Below are positions 35,504 to 47,423 of a DNA stretch of 64,000 nt, one piece after another. Position numbers and translations under genes: made by a program. This DNA is from Rotaria socialis (lineage: Eukaryota > Rotifera > Eurotatoria > Philodinida > Philodinidae): positions 62,001 to 126,000 of the forward strand of contig CAJNYU010000289.1 in NCBI GenBank assembly GCA_905331475.1. The letters are read 5' to 3'. The notes under the pieces were generated by a model that was not told the DNA's origin, did not search any database, and saw only the letters and a program-made list of their open reading frames with translations. How positions within the stretch are numbered: position 1 is the stretch's first letter; the number at the start of each line of letters is the position of its first letter.

Positions 35504-36189
35504 TAGATAAAAAGCGATCCATTCAAAATGGTGTTTATTTAGTGCGTCATTCAAGTGCATCTAGCGTCCTTTCTCTTTATTTGAAATGCATATAAAGGAA
35601 GTAAACAGAACAAGTAGAGAACGTATTTAAAGGTACTGTGATCATCACTTTTTGAAAATTGAAAATACATAGTAGCATGTATGGATGCTAGGCTTTGAAT
35701 AAAGGGTTGTGTGCTAATCTTATTATGTCACCTTTTTTTTAATATATATTGGTCTATTAAGGTATAATTTTCTATTTATATAGTTAATTCTTGTCATCAT
35801 CAATCAAAACGATAATTTTAACAATGCTTGGTGAGTTGTATTTTTGAACTAAATAAATTTTAGTTAACCCTCTCCGACCGGCTGTCATAAGCCAGATAGC
35901 CAACACTTCTTTCCTGCATATTTATTATTTTCCTCTCATGGGATAGTAAAATTATATTTTTTGGAGCAAGCAAATGTTTTGGCACCTAATGCCTTTACGT
36001 TACTACTTGACAGTAGGGGGGCAATACGATATATATTTATATTTCCCAAAAATAAGATTTCTACATATCATCAAACCCTCCACCAGTGGATTATAATCAA
36101 CGAACATCAATGTGTTGAAAATGCTGAGTATTTTATAATTACGCAGTTTCAACAGCAGTTAAACGTTCATTTTCAGTCACAAATGAATG
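35504..36189. other. Spacer with degenerate coding remnant at its distal end
   Basis: Nothing is supported up to about 36060. From about 36100 the sequence resembles 42320-42430 in inverted orientation (GCAGTTTCAACAGCAGTT against GCAGTTTCAACAACAGTT). The repeat family with copy B therefore extends a little beyond the part shared with copy A. Confidence 0.5.
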
Positions 36190-39150
36190 CGTAAACAATA
36201 ATGAACACGAAAAGAAAATTTGATATTGTAATTGTTCGAAATTATTACATATCAATTTCGACTTTTATAATAGAAAGATCTTCATTTAATAATTGACCTG
36301 ATGCAGGCGAACTATATGATATAACGATTGAAATTCATCATTTATGGAAATAAAATGTAATTTACATGATTCTTGAAGAATTTCATATTGATTAAATGTT
36401 GTTGCAAAAAAATCCACCGGATAACGTAATGCTGTTAAATATTTATCATTAAAAATTTCATTCAATGATCACTGAAACAAACTTGATGATGTTCAGATTC
36501 AATTTGAAGAAATTCTTTGTATGAAATAGATATTTGTGTACAAGTTCATTTGACATTTCCATATTGTATGATATAAATAAAGATATTGCATTGGTAATGA
36601 TGAATTTTCTATTTGAATTTGTTTTGATTGCGTTTCTCACAATGTATATATTATATAAATTGGAACATATATAACCGTGTTGAGTACGAATACTATATTC
36701 ATTTGTTTTAAATAAATTTAATTACAAATAAAAACAAAATCTGCGGAGACAAGATATTGAACGTTCTTGTTCCATAATTAAGAAAATATTGATTGTGATA
36801 TGCAAAATAAGTTAAGAATGCTCTTAAATAAAGAATATAATAAACGTTATTGAATGGTTTAGTTTCTAATAAATGTTTTTTCTCTTACTAGAATCATTGT
36901 TATCTCTAGAAGAAAGAAAATGAATTGGTTTTAGAGAGCCTTGTTTTAATGTAAAACATGTTAATGTAAGATTATCAGTGGCTTTTTCTTGATTTGTCTT
37001 TTCTAATTACAAAAGTATAAATATAATATTAATACAAAGATAATTCTTAATTAAACTAACGCTGAAAAGTCATATCATTATGAGAGATTTAAAAAGAAAT
37101 TATTTTCTCTTTTATATTAATGTGACTTACTTATTGTCATCTTGTTTCAAACAAACGTTAAACACTGAAGGGATTAATCAATGATGGAAACAAATACCGT
37201 GAAAGAAATTTCCACCTTACATTTATTTATCTACTTATAAAACACTACGAACTGAAGATCTCTTCATTTAAAGAGCACGACAGTGGTACTGTCGATTTAA
37301 TACATAAACACTGATTGATAAGTGCTTCGTCTCTGGCATTGATCTTAATTAGAAAGAATCCCAACAAATATGCATTGATAACTCTGTCAAAAAAATGACG
37401 ACATTCAAAGTTTGCAATGAATTATATAACGAATTATCGTAAACTCATATTGACAAAGGCAACATATGGTCGAATTTTACAAGAATATAATTGACTTGAA
37501 AGAAAAATAGTTGGTAAAGATTCAGTAGGAGTCCACTATAAAAAGATTATTATGTGTCAAAATTGAATGATTATTCAATACAAAAAAAAGAAAGCGTATG
37601 ATATTTGATTACCATAATAACAGAAAGCCATGTCATAATATTCAGTACAAATGAATGTAGCATAAGTAAAAATAGTATAATTTATGAATTTCACTGATGA
37701 AGTTTGTCGATGAATTTATATCATCGAGGCATTAGAAATGGAATGAGAAGTTGGAGTAAAATATTGAAACGTCCATAAAGACCACGTAATGCTGTTATGA
37801 GATAAACAATATTAATTAATGTACGTATATGAACATGAATTCGATTCACATTGTGCAAAAAAAACATATGAGTAAGAGTCATTTTCTAACCAAGATTCAG
37901 TAGACATTTCTTCAACAATCTTATTCATTTGTGTATTTAAAGCAAATCTCGAACTTGTTTGATTTAGTGATTTTTTCAAGAAAATATAAATTGGGCTTTG
38001 ATGACATAAACGTTGAAATTATTCGTAATTTTTTCCATTGATTTCAAGCAATATCTTGTCTCATCGATCGACAATCTGTGAATGGTGAAATTCTTATTGA
38101 CGATATTGATTTCATTGCATCATCTTCATTCATGATTAAGTTTTCTTCCTCAATTGCCAATTCTATTTGTTGGAACATGTTGTTATAATTTACATCCATT
38201 TGAACAATGTCTTTTAACACTTGCATCAGTTCAATTGAAATATATAGTTTCTAATAATGCAAATGTTCTTCATCAATTAGTATCAGAATCTGCTAGTAAT
38301 TTTAGTTCAAGTCAATGTCAATTAATATGTGTTGTATGTATTATTCTAAAACAAAAAATTAAAATTTGGATGATTGATCAAACACAACTGATTGATCAAT
38401 TCAAAATATTATTGAAGATAAATTTTAAAGTAAAATAATATGAACTATTGATCATTGACTAACTGCTGTTACTAAAAGTGATCGAATTATTGTATATTAC
38501 ATCAAGGCTCAATAGTGAATTGTCTAAGAAAATTCTTTAGAAAATTTCATGGAATAAAACTAAACTTATTTATTGTGAATGATGATACTAGAATTATATT
38601 AACAATTGATCTATATCACTACATAATAGAATAAACTGGATCATCTCAACATCAACAAAAAATTCTCTCCTTTAAACAGATTACAAAAGTGCTCTCATAC
38701 TAGACGAATCGTAGTGCTATTATATGTGGTACTACTGTGCATGTGCGCAGTCTACTTGAGTTTGAACTTTTTTGGCAGAGATAAAATTTCACTAAGAGGA
38801 AAACCTCTTGACTCAAGCATATACAAAAACAATATTTTACAAATTCTTCTTCTTAGTTTTGTAGAAAAATTCTGTTTTAAAGAGAAATTCACTTGCGATT
38901 ACTATGGATTTATTTAACTATATCACTTCAAAGAATCTTATCTCAAATGATTAAGCAAAATGTTTAGATCTGATCGAATTCTTATATAGAAACACAATTC
39001 GCGATAGCTATGCAATCCGATAATACAACAAATAAAGAGTCGATAGACATGAATGCAAATGATCTTGCTATGAAGTCACTTGTCATACGAGTCAACAGTT
39101 TTATATAATTAATCCTTATTGAACAATTGTTGTACATCAATTATTGAACA
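36190..39150 (-). repeat. Large degenerate segmental repeat, copy B (inverted)
   Basis: This is the reverse-complement counterpart of 13160-16130. The frame at 36458-36640 (minus) translates identically to 15648-15830 (plus). The frame at 38154-38438 (plus) matches 13895-14134 (minus) with a few changes (FVGTCCYNLHPFEQC against FVGTCRYNLHPFEQC). Identity falls towards 39150, which corresponds to 13160. The content is broken coding sequence only. It continues upstream on its own strand into the PD-(D/E)XK-like pseudogene at 39251-39969, which copy A lacks. Confidence 0.8.
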
Positions 39151-39250
39151 AAAGTCAATTAGTCACGAAAAGATCTTGCATAAAAAACAACTTTATGTAT
39201 AGAAGTCCTTTATTATTTTTCATTCAAATAATAGGAACAAAAAAACAAAT

Positions 39251-39969
39251 TTATATTGATGACCAAATACTGTAGAAAATGCCAAATATTTGTGCATAAT
39301 TTTTCCAACCATCGATCGTCTTGTTTTTTAATATTTTCAAGTAAAATAGTCGATGGTTCTGATAATTACCGCATTTGACCATCATATGTTACTAATTGCC
39401 AATTGATTCCTGCAGTATAACGAATCCATACACTAATTTTTTATCATTATTTACATCCCATATAGATTTCAATGCCAGTAACAGTTGAGTAAGTCCTTTT
39501 TCAAGTGCATCACGTTTTTCTTCGACGACTAGTACGTAACGAATGGTCTGAGCGTGGATTGTTTGAATTATGATAAAGTCCAAGTTTTCACCAAATTGTT
39601 CATTCTTACTAATGATTTGTGTCGGGCATGTTAACATTAAATCATTATGATTCATCGTAGGTTTACAGTAAGAAAGTATTGCTTCTGAAATAAACCCAAC
39701 ATTGTTTATTGCGACCGATTCAATCATTGGATAAAGGATCATTTGTGGTGGGAGACCTTCTGCTTGAATACAATCGATAAATCGATCAAATTTCTTTTTC
39801 TTCATTTGTCCTGGTGCTCTTGTAATAAATTGTTCAATTCATATATATGAGCATCATAAAATTGAATGAATTTCAATTCAAGTACGATTTCTGCTTCATC
39901 TTGAGAAACACTTGAAATAGAAGTCATGCGTTTTCTTTTAGCTTCGGAGATTCTTCTACGTGCAGCCAT
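39251..39969 (-). pseudogene. PD-(D/E)XK nuclease-like ORF, broken (copy B side)
   Basis: A minus-strand remnant of about 240 codons begins MAARRRISEAKRKR. Readable blocks include SQDEAEIVLELKFIQFYDA, KKKKFDRFIDCIQAEG, NEQFGENLDFIII, then YVLVVEEKRDALEKGLTQ and WDVNNDKKLVYGFV. The order Asp in a beta strand, then VVEEKR (E-x-K), then a Gln-bearing helix fits the PD-(D/E)XK nuclease core. Similar domains occur in eukaryotic Crinkler-type and other host proteins (family knowledge; the assignment is inference). The frame is broken about two or three times, so no intact product is expected. A related broken copy lies head-to-head at 43184-43896. Confidence 0.65.
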
Positions 39970-39979
39970 TTGATTTAAA

Positions 39980-42900
39980 CCTAAGCATCACAAACGATTG
40001 ACAACGATTGCCGGTTTATAATGTTCATATCTAATTTCGGAAACAATATTCTTGATTCTGTTGATCGATGAGATATTGTTTTGCTTCTTCATGTCGAAGA
40101 GAAACAACTGAAATAATCGAGATAGACGGACGGACAGAAATTAGCTTTTCTTCTACAATGAATCGCATATCAGCCAATTTTCGATAAACTTCGTTCGCGT
40201 TCAAGCATATAACACAAACAGTAACGGATTTACGAGCAAGCGATTGTCACAGTCAATAAGATTCTTTTTGATACAAGTCAAAGAATCAATACTTGATCGA
40301 AATGAGCGAATTCCGTCCCAGATTCGTCTGGAGTTTCAAATATTTATATGCCATTCGTTCAAGTTGTCGAGCCACATAAAATAGAATTGATATTAAATTT
40401 GACGGAAATAAAGCGAATATAATACAACGGTACACAATTTTTTTCGAAACAAGGTTGTCGACAATTGTTTTTTTTTGAAATTTCTCTTGTAACTTTTATC
40501 TCGAATTTTTCTCCAATAGAATTCTTCTACGGCAAATCCAATTCTGTATAAGAGATAAAGACATGATCTAGTTTGACACCACTTATTTCTTCGAATAACA
40601 AATGATCAGAGACTTCCTTATGCATGCGAAACATTCATTTCCTTAAAAGGTTTTAGAAAAACAAATAAGCAAATCATTGCAAGTTCAATCGTAAATAATT
40701 CCTATTATCCATTTGTTTGATTGAATGGGCATGGCACATTTGTTCAAAGGCAATTTGGCTTTTTAATTGGTCGACGATGTCTACATTGAGTGTAGGCGAA
40801 ATTTTAAGATAGTGAAGATCAATCCAGGTGATAACTTGATATTTATAAAAATCATACAACAGCTTTAGGTAAGATATCATTTGAATAATCTACCTCGAAA
40901 TATTTCATATGGTGACAGAGATTAAGAAGAACTTGAGCTTATATCAAATCATTCGTTCGCTGGTTGACGATTGACTTGAGTAGTTGTGTTAATACTTACC
41001 GTATCGAGAATTGAACCAATCGTATCAACAATAAGAAAGATTCATTATATTGAAAAATCTAAGAGATCGATGACAATAAATTGATTAGTTTCATAAAGCA
41101 TTATAGACGATGCGTCATACTCATATTGTTTGGACATGACACTATGTTAATTCACATCATATTTTGACCGATATCATCATTGAAACTTTCATCGTCGATT
41201 TCGTTATCTTCTCCGAAAGCTACTAAAGCCTTTCGTTAACAGCGAATAAAACAAAAGATTGCTTACAAAAACGATTCTTTTCTAAAAACCTGTGTGGACG
41301 AATGGAAAAGGCAACAACGTTCTCGTCGCCAAAAATGTTTATTTCAATAGAAATTCTAAAGAGTCATTGTTGTTTAAACCAAAATAACGCGATGAATCTA
41401 TTAAATATTTCATGGTAAACAATTGCTTCCAAGTCTTCATCAAAAGATTCTTCCTATTCTAAAATCGAATATGCTTAAATAAAGGAAATCGTTTCAAATG
41501 ATTCGTTCCCATCGATCAACATACAAGCGACACGTATAAAACTATTCATACCTAATACTTGTAATTGAGATGATAGATTGTTGAGAAGCATTTCTAGTTC
41601 ATCAAGTTCTGCATAACACCTAACGATGAAAATATGAGTGATTTTAACAACAGTAATGGTCATTGTTTAATTTGACACATATGTGTTTGAAGATAAAATT
41701 TTATCTAAAAGAAATCTTGATCGTATTTAATTGAATAATTATTTTCAATTGTATGAAATCGTTTTCTATAGAGAAATAATAATCATATGTGGCTGTCTGC
41801 TTTTGGCAAGTTTTCCACTATAATCTCATATATAAGAATAAAACATACAAGAGAGAATCGATACGTGTATTGTTTATGTAAGACCGTTGTAGACGTATCC
41901 AGTCGTATACTTTGATATTTTCTTCATCTTTGCTACTATTGAATAGTTCCGATGGCATCTTTACAATATCCTGTTTTTTGTAAGCATGCAAAGCAAAATT
42001 CTTGCTGTTTCAATCAATAGTTACAAAAGCAAGTACAACAAATAAGAATCAATAATAAATACTTTTGTATTGTATTGTTTTACGTGAGATTTGGTTTGCG
42101 CTTTTACGTTTATTCAATTTCTTTATTTAAAAATTATTTTTTCATTTTACTGTGCGGTCTGATAGATTGTTCTAGTTACATAGAAATTTCTTTCTATCTA
42201 CATTGAAAATTTTAGACCTGCATCACTTTCCAATCACGACATACGAGATCTTAAATTTTTTCCGAGGAACACTAGAAAAATGCACAAAACTTATGTTCTA
42301 AGGTAATATTATCACTTCGAACAATTACACTATCATATTTTACTCGTTCATTATTGTTTATACGCTCATTTATGGTTGGAAATGAATTGTTAACTGTTGT
42401 TGAAACTGCACACACTCTTATTATAAACTTTGATGTTCTAGGTCCAATATAAGTACTCACTTTAAAGTATTCTACAACTTCCCAACAAAAAACAAATACT
42501 CCCTTATCAATTATGCAAATATCCATGCACTGAGATTATTTTTACGTTGGTATTCGAAGACGATCTCTGTAATATGCTGATACCAGGGAAAGTGGTATAT
42601 TAATTAAAAATGTAGAGGACTCATTTTTTTCTCGATTCTATAACATCAAACCGTCATCAAGATTGAAAGATTTTTGCGAGATCTGAATTAAAGCTTGTGG
42701 ATCTGGCCGATCCCTTCTTGCACATGTACACATCTTCAAAACTCACATCCTACGCGCAAACTCTATATTCGAGATAGCATACAATACATTGACTCATCTC
42801 ACAACGAAGTAACATAAGTGTGACCGAAAATGAACATGAAAACTAATATAATTGTAAAATCTTATCAAATAAAATAAAATATATTTGTAGCACAGGGATG

Positions 42901-43183
42901 AACGCGATTATAACTTATCCGACATTCTCGCCCTCTATCACTAGTAAGAATTATTGGTCTACATTGATATTCACTTTATTAAAGACAAAAAGCTTTGTTT
43001 TCTCGATTATTTCAGCTGTTCATTTTTGATATAAAACAAAGAACAAATATCATCGATCAACACAATTAACAGTTTGGTTTTTTAACTTCGAGTCAAGCAA
43101 GGCAGTGCTGGTAAATATTGTAACTGACAAGACAATTTTCTACATCCTATGTCAATTTTTTCTGCTGCTTAGATTTTCATTAA
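39980..43183. other. Spacer between head-to-head copies, with degenerate coding traces
   Basis: About 3.2 kb with no intact gene. Minus-strand traces such as ALVAFGEDNEIDDESFNDD (about 41150-41230) and the frames at 40674-40880 and 41475-41663 look like decayed coding sequence that I cannot assign. At 42280-42430 (plus) the sequence resembles the distal end of copy A (about 16045-16135). Here the similarity runs in the same orientation as A, a further fragment of the family. Confidence 0.5.
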
Positions 43184-43896
43184 ATGGCTGACATAAACGA
43201 ATACTCAAACCAAACAGCAAAATGCATGGTTTCATTTTCAAATCTTTCTCAACGAGAAGCAGAAATAATTCTCGGATTTAAACTACGCGATTTTTATGAT
43301 TCTCAAACACAAATTGAACAATTTATTACAACGGCAGCACCAGAACAACTGAAGAAGAAGATATTTGACCGATTAATCGATTGTATGTATCAGAAGGATT
43401 CCCAGTGGCAACAATTTGTCCAATGAATCGATCGGTCGTGAAAGCCAACATCGGAATTATTTTACAGGCGATGGTTGCTTACTCTCAACGAACGATGAAT
43501 CATGATGATTTAATGTTAAAACGTGAGATCGAAATCATTAGTAAGGACGAACAATTTGGCGGAACCATGGAATTTGCCGTAACTCAAATGAATGATATTG
43601 AAGCCACTCGTTATGTACTCGTTGTCGAAACAATAGTTGATTCACTTGGAAGGGGACTTACTCAAATGTTATTGACATTAAAATCTATGTGGGATGTAAA
43701 TAATGATAAAAAGATGGTGTACGGATTCTTAACAACAGCAATCAATTGGCAACTAGTCACATATGATGGTCAAACGTGGAAATTATCAGAACCATCGACT
43801 CTTTTACTTGCCAATATGAGAAAACAAGAAGATCGGTGGTTGAAAAACAATACGCAAATATTGGATGTCATTTATAGTATTTTGGCGTCAATATAA
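43184..43896 (+). pseudogene. PD-(D/E)XK nuclease-like ORF, broken (copy C side)
   Basis: This is the plus-strand homologue of 39251-39969. Frame 1 (43184-43426) starts MADINEYSNQTAKCMVSF and includes EAEIILGFKLRDFYDSQT. A second frame (43381-43896) includes NEQFG-equivalent KDEQFGGTMEFAV, YVLVVETIVDSLGRGLTQ, and INWQLVTYDGQTWKLSEPS, ending IYSILASI. The frame changes at about 43380-43425, so it is broken at least once. The E-x-K of the sister copy reads ETI here, so the expected catalytic Lys is gone. The C-terminal WQLVTYDG..WKLSEPS block is well kept in this copy. Confidence 0.7.
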
Positions 43897-43999
43897 ATTT
43901 GTCTTTTTTTTGTTATTATTTTGTTGAAAGCATAATAAACGACTTCTACATAAAGTTTCTTTTTTTCTGAAAGATCTTCTCATTACTAGTTGAATTTGT

Positions 44000-45330
44000 T
44001 TAATAATTGATGTACAAGAATCGTCCGAAAAGGATTTATTATATAAAAACATGCTTACTCACACAACGAATAATTTCATAGCAAGAATATCTCTCTACGG
44101 AATCTTTATTTGTTACATTTTAGGATTGCATAGCTATCGTGGATTGTTTTCCTATATAAGAATTCGATCAGATCTAAGAATTGTATTCAATCATTTGAGA
44201 TGAGATGACAAGCTTTTTTGAAATGTTATACCTACGTGAATCCAGAAAAATTGCCTTTTCGGCAAACCAAGGAAGAAAAATTCATAAAACTTTTTTTCAA
44301 ACCTTTTGGTCAAGAGGTTTTTCTCTTAATGCATTTTTAATTTTTTCCCAACAAAGTTGCAAATAAAGCATGCTATGCACAAACACAATAGTACTACATA
44401 ATAACATTAGGATTTTTCTAGTTCGACAGCACCTTTGTAGTCTGTTTAAGCTAGTGAATCTTTATTAATGATCCACGTGATTCTATTCTGTCATGATATT
44501 GATTCATTATTAATTTAATTTTAGTGTCATCATTAACAATGATCGAGTTCAGTCTTATTTTATACTATCGTTTTGAAGAATTTTCTTTATCAATTCACTG
44601 TGATGCCTTGATATGATAGAACAATTAGTTGATGATTAAAAGTTAATATTCTTCGTTTTCCAAATTCATCTTCAATAACATTTTCAATCAGTCAGTCAAT
44701 CAATTTTTTGTTAGATCAATCATTCAAAATTTACTCTGTTCTAAAATAATACATGCAATACATATTAACTGTCACTAATGTGCACTAAATCACCATCAGA
44801 TGATCACAGTAACTGATGACAAGCAGCGGCATTACCATAAATGATATGTTTCAATTGACCTGATTCAAATGTTGAAGGACGCTTTTCATCTCTTTATTGT
44901 TCAAAAGGATATAAATTATAACGACATGTTACAGCAAATAAAAGTCATCATTGCGGAAGAACTCTTTAATCGTGAACGAATCTGACGTAATGAAATATTA
45001 TTCATAGATCAATACTATCAATAAGACGAAATATTGCTTGAAATTGAAAAGATTTTCGATCAATTAAATCAGTAGAAAACTCACGAATAATTTCAATGTT
45101 TATATGATCGAATTTCATCATATCTCAAAATGGGATTTTATTTCAAAAACACTGAATCAAATAAGTTCGAGATTTTCTTTACATACGGAAATAAACGAAA
45201 TTGTAAAAGAAATGTTTATTGCACAGTGCTGAGAAAAATGCTTCTTATTCCAATTGTTTTTTTGCAGAGTGTAAATCGAATTCATGTTCATACACATTAA
45301 TTGAAAAATAATTATATATATATACTTTCA
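44000..45330 (+). repeat. Diverged partial copy C of the segmental repeat
   Basis: The sequence resembles about 13200-14480 of copy A in the same orientation, at roughly 70-80% by eye. Shared landmarks include GATTGCATAGCTATCG near 44127 and 13290, and TATAACGACATGTT near 44917 and 14100. It stops near 45330, where A continues for another 1.6 kb. It follows the PD-(D/E)XK-like pseudogene in the same order as on the copy B strand, so B and C share a larger unit than A. Confidence 0.7.
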
Positions 45331-46178
45331 AAGTTAATAGAAGATCTATGCAAGTGGATGATCATTTTATATTAGTGTTTTGACTCGTTCAGTTCTCAGT
45401 GAAATTAGCAGAAAACATATCCTTAGATATTTGTTGAAAAATTGAAACACGAGATATCCATAGTCTAATAGATGGGTTTTTTTTCTGTTCACAACGGATC
45501 TTGAGAAATTTAAACTGAATATATGCTGAAACTGTGAAGCGATACACTCTGATTTAAAGATCAAAGTGAAATAAATGTACGATACTCTCATCATGGAATA
45601 TCCACAACACCTTCTTCCGTAAATACTCATTCTACATAACTTTACAATGCTTGTTTTTTGCAGATAATGAAAATATAGTAAACACATGCTTTTATATCTT
45701 ACAATAAAATAAATAAACAAACTTTTAATCGTGTATGTGTCGTAAGAACAGTGAAACTAACATAGAATTTATATTGATTTAAGAGTGAAACTACGTAATT
45801 GTTTGATTCTGTTTTGAAACTACTAAAAGATCTTTCGAAGAACTTAATCATGTAATTCAGTTGAAAATTGTACGGATTATTTCCTATAAAATGGAGAAAT
45901 GATTGAAAGTGACTTATAGCCTTATAGCAAAAAAAAACAAGGCCAGCTCAACTTATTTTGAATCAACAATTATTAATATTTCTTAGTTTCCTCTTCATGA
46001 TTGATTGTTTTGTTCTTATGATTGTTTTTGTTTATATGAGAAATATAATTTAGAAATTAATGAGACGATATCATAATTTAACAATGCTACACATTAACTC
46101 TGATGTCATTTTTTCTCGCTATTTCTCTGATTATCTATCTAATATACATGTATTGTTAATAGAAATTGCAAGTATTTA
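45331..46178. other. AT-rich spacer, no gene seen
   Basis: The minus frame 45367-45720 (117 codons) is rich in Phe/Tyr/Leu from AT-rich DNA and shows no domain. I do not call it a gene. Confidence 0.45.
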
Positions 46179-47423
46179 TTATGAAGAAAATTGTTTTTCC
46201 ATTTTATTTAGGAATACAAAATAGGGTGTACGATCTTCATCGTCTGATGATGAACTATTTTCTGTATTCAGTTTATTCTCCCCGAAAATAAATTCAACAT
46301 AGCGATCAATATCTGTTAAATAATTTGATCGAACACGTATTTCAATGCCATCTTTTTGTCCTATTAGTTGCTGAATGTCAGCTTTCCAATGAAATAAACC
46401 TGGCCCGGTTGTTTGCGCAAATGGATTTAATTCAATCACAACACATTCTATTTCATTAGATAAACTATTTTCAATTAATCCTATATCGATGATGTACTTA
46501 GAATATTTTTCCTTGAACGGATCTAACAGTGGTTTGATCTTTTGTTGCCAATATTGAATAATTGTATTTTTTATGTTTTGAACAGTAGTATCATTTTGCA
46601 AAGGATAGAATTTACAATAGTGATTATATTGTGATATTGCAGTTAGATTTGAATCATAGACAAAACAACGAAATTCCATTGATGGATCCAGTAAATTGTT
46701 CCACTCACGAATAATGATTTTTGTACTCCAATCGTAGAGTTTTCTATTATTAATATTAATAGTTTTATTATCGTGCACAACTTGACAATTGAGTGCTTCT
46801 AATAAATCAATAAAAATTCTTTCACTCGATAATATAAGATTCAATGCCTCAATTTCATTTGTAACTTTTAAGCATCGCATTTGTGCATTAGAGTAAGCAA
46901 TCAATTGCATATTGGCCTTGCCTTCAATTGAATCATATTCATTTGGATATTTTACCTTTAAAATTTCTAATTCTTGATGATAGAGTTGAACTAGTTTTTG
47001 TGAATCTAAAGGATTTCCGTCTTTTGGACTTCTTGAACTTAAACGAATAAAATTGCCGTTGATTTGAAATCGATTGGCTCCTAAATTGAATATTTTCTGA
47101 TTTAATTGACGTTGTATTGATTGAATTAATCGTAAATCATTAGTATTGAAAAATCTTTTTGAGTTGTAACGTGCTTGATAATAATTGACAAAAGCTCTGG
47201 CAGTCGATGGAGAAATTGAAAGAAATTCAGTATGAAATGTTTGACATTCTAAAATATTATACCAAGCTTCAACATCAAAATCAATATGTTCACATCGTTT
47301 TGATAGTTGATGATCATACAAGGGTGTTGATACAACGAAAGTGTCCTGTTCATCGATTTTAGCAATAGAATCTGATTGATTGTTGAGACCATCTTGACTA
47401 GTCGAACTTTTAGTTTGTCCCAT
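46179..47423 (-). CDS. D123-family (CDC123-like) ATP-grasp protein
   Basis: Single exon, 414 residues. Family blocks are visible: FIRLSSRSPKDG (125-136), matching the KLxWxxPKDA loop of D123 proteins; IIIREW then EFRCFVYDSNLTAISQYNHY (237-268), matching RxW..EFRCFV..AISQR; and IDIGL..VVIELNPFAQTTGPGLFHW (312-346), matching the metal-binding (I/V)(D/E)xNP strand. The founding member CDC123 uses an ATP-grasp fold to help assemble eIF2. This protein differs enough (no QRDxxxYY, a ~45-residue N-terminal extension, an acidic Ser-rich C-terminal region) that the same role is not assured. The N-terminus MGQTKSS fits the MGxxxS pattern for N-myristoylation, so membrane attachment is possible (inference). 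The start is the first Met after an in-frame stop region. Confidence 0.8.
   Translation of the reverse strand: MGQTKSSTSQDGLNNQSDSIAKIDEQDTFVVSTPLYDHQLSKRCEHIDFDVEAWYNILECQTFHTEFLSISPSTARAFVNYYQARYNSKRFFNTNDLRLIQSIQRQLNQKIFNLGANRFQINGNFIRLSSRSPKDGNPLDSQKLVQLYHQELEILKVKYPNEYDSIEGKANMQLIAYSNAQMRCLKVTNEIEALNLILSSERIFIDLLEALNCQVVHDNKTININNRKLYDWSTKIIIREWNNLLDPSMEFRCFVYDSNLTAISQYNHYCKFYPLQNDTTVQNIKNTIIQYWQQKIKPLLDPFKEKYSKYIIDIGLIENSLSNEIECVVIELNPFAQTTGPGLFHWKADIQQLIGQKDGIEIRVRSNYLTDIDRYVEFIFGENKLNTENSSSSDDEDRTPYFVFLNKMEKQFSS

Noticed and set aside
45367-45720. 117-codon minus frame
   Set aside because: It is rich in Phe, Tyr, Leu and Ile, as expected from AT-rich DNA, with no domain, neighbour exon or start context.
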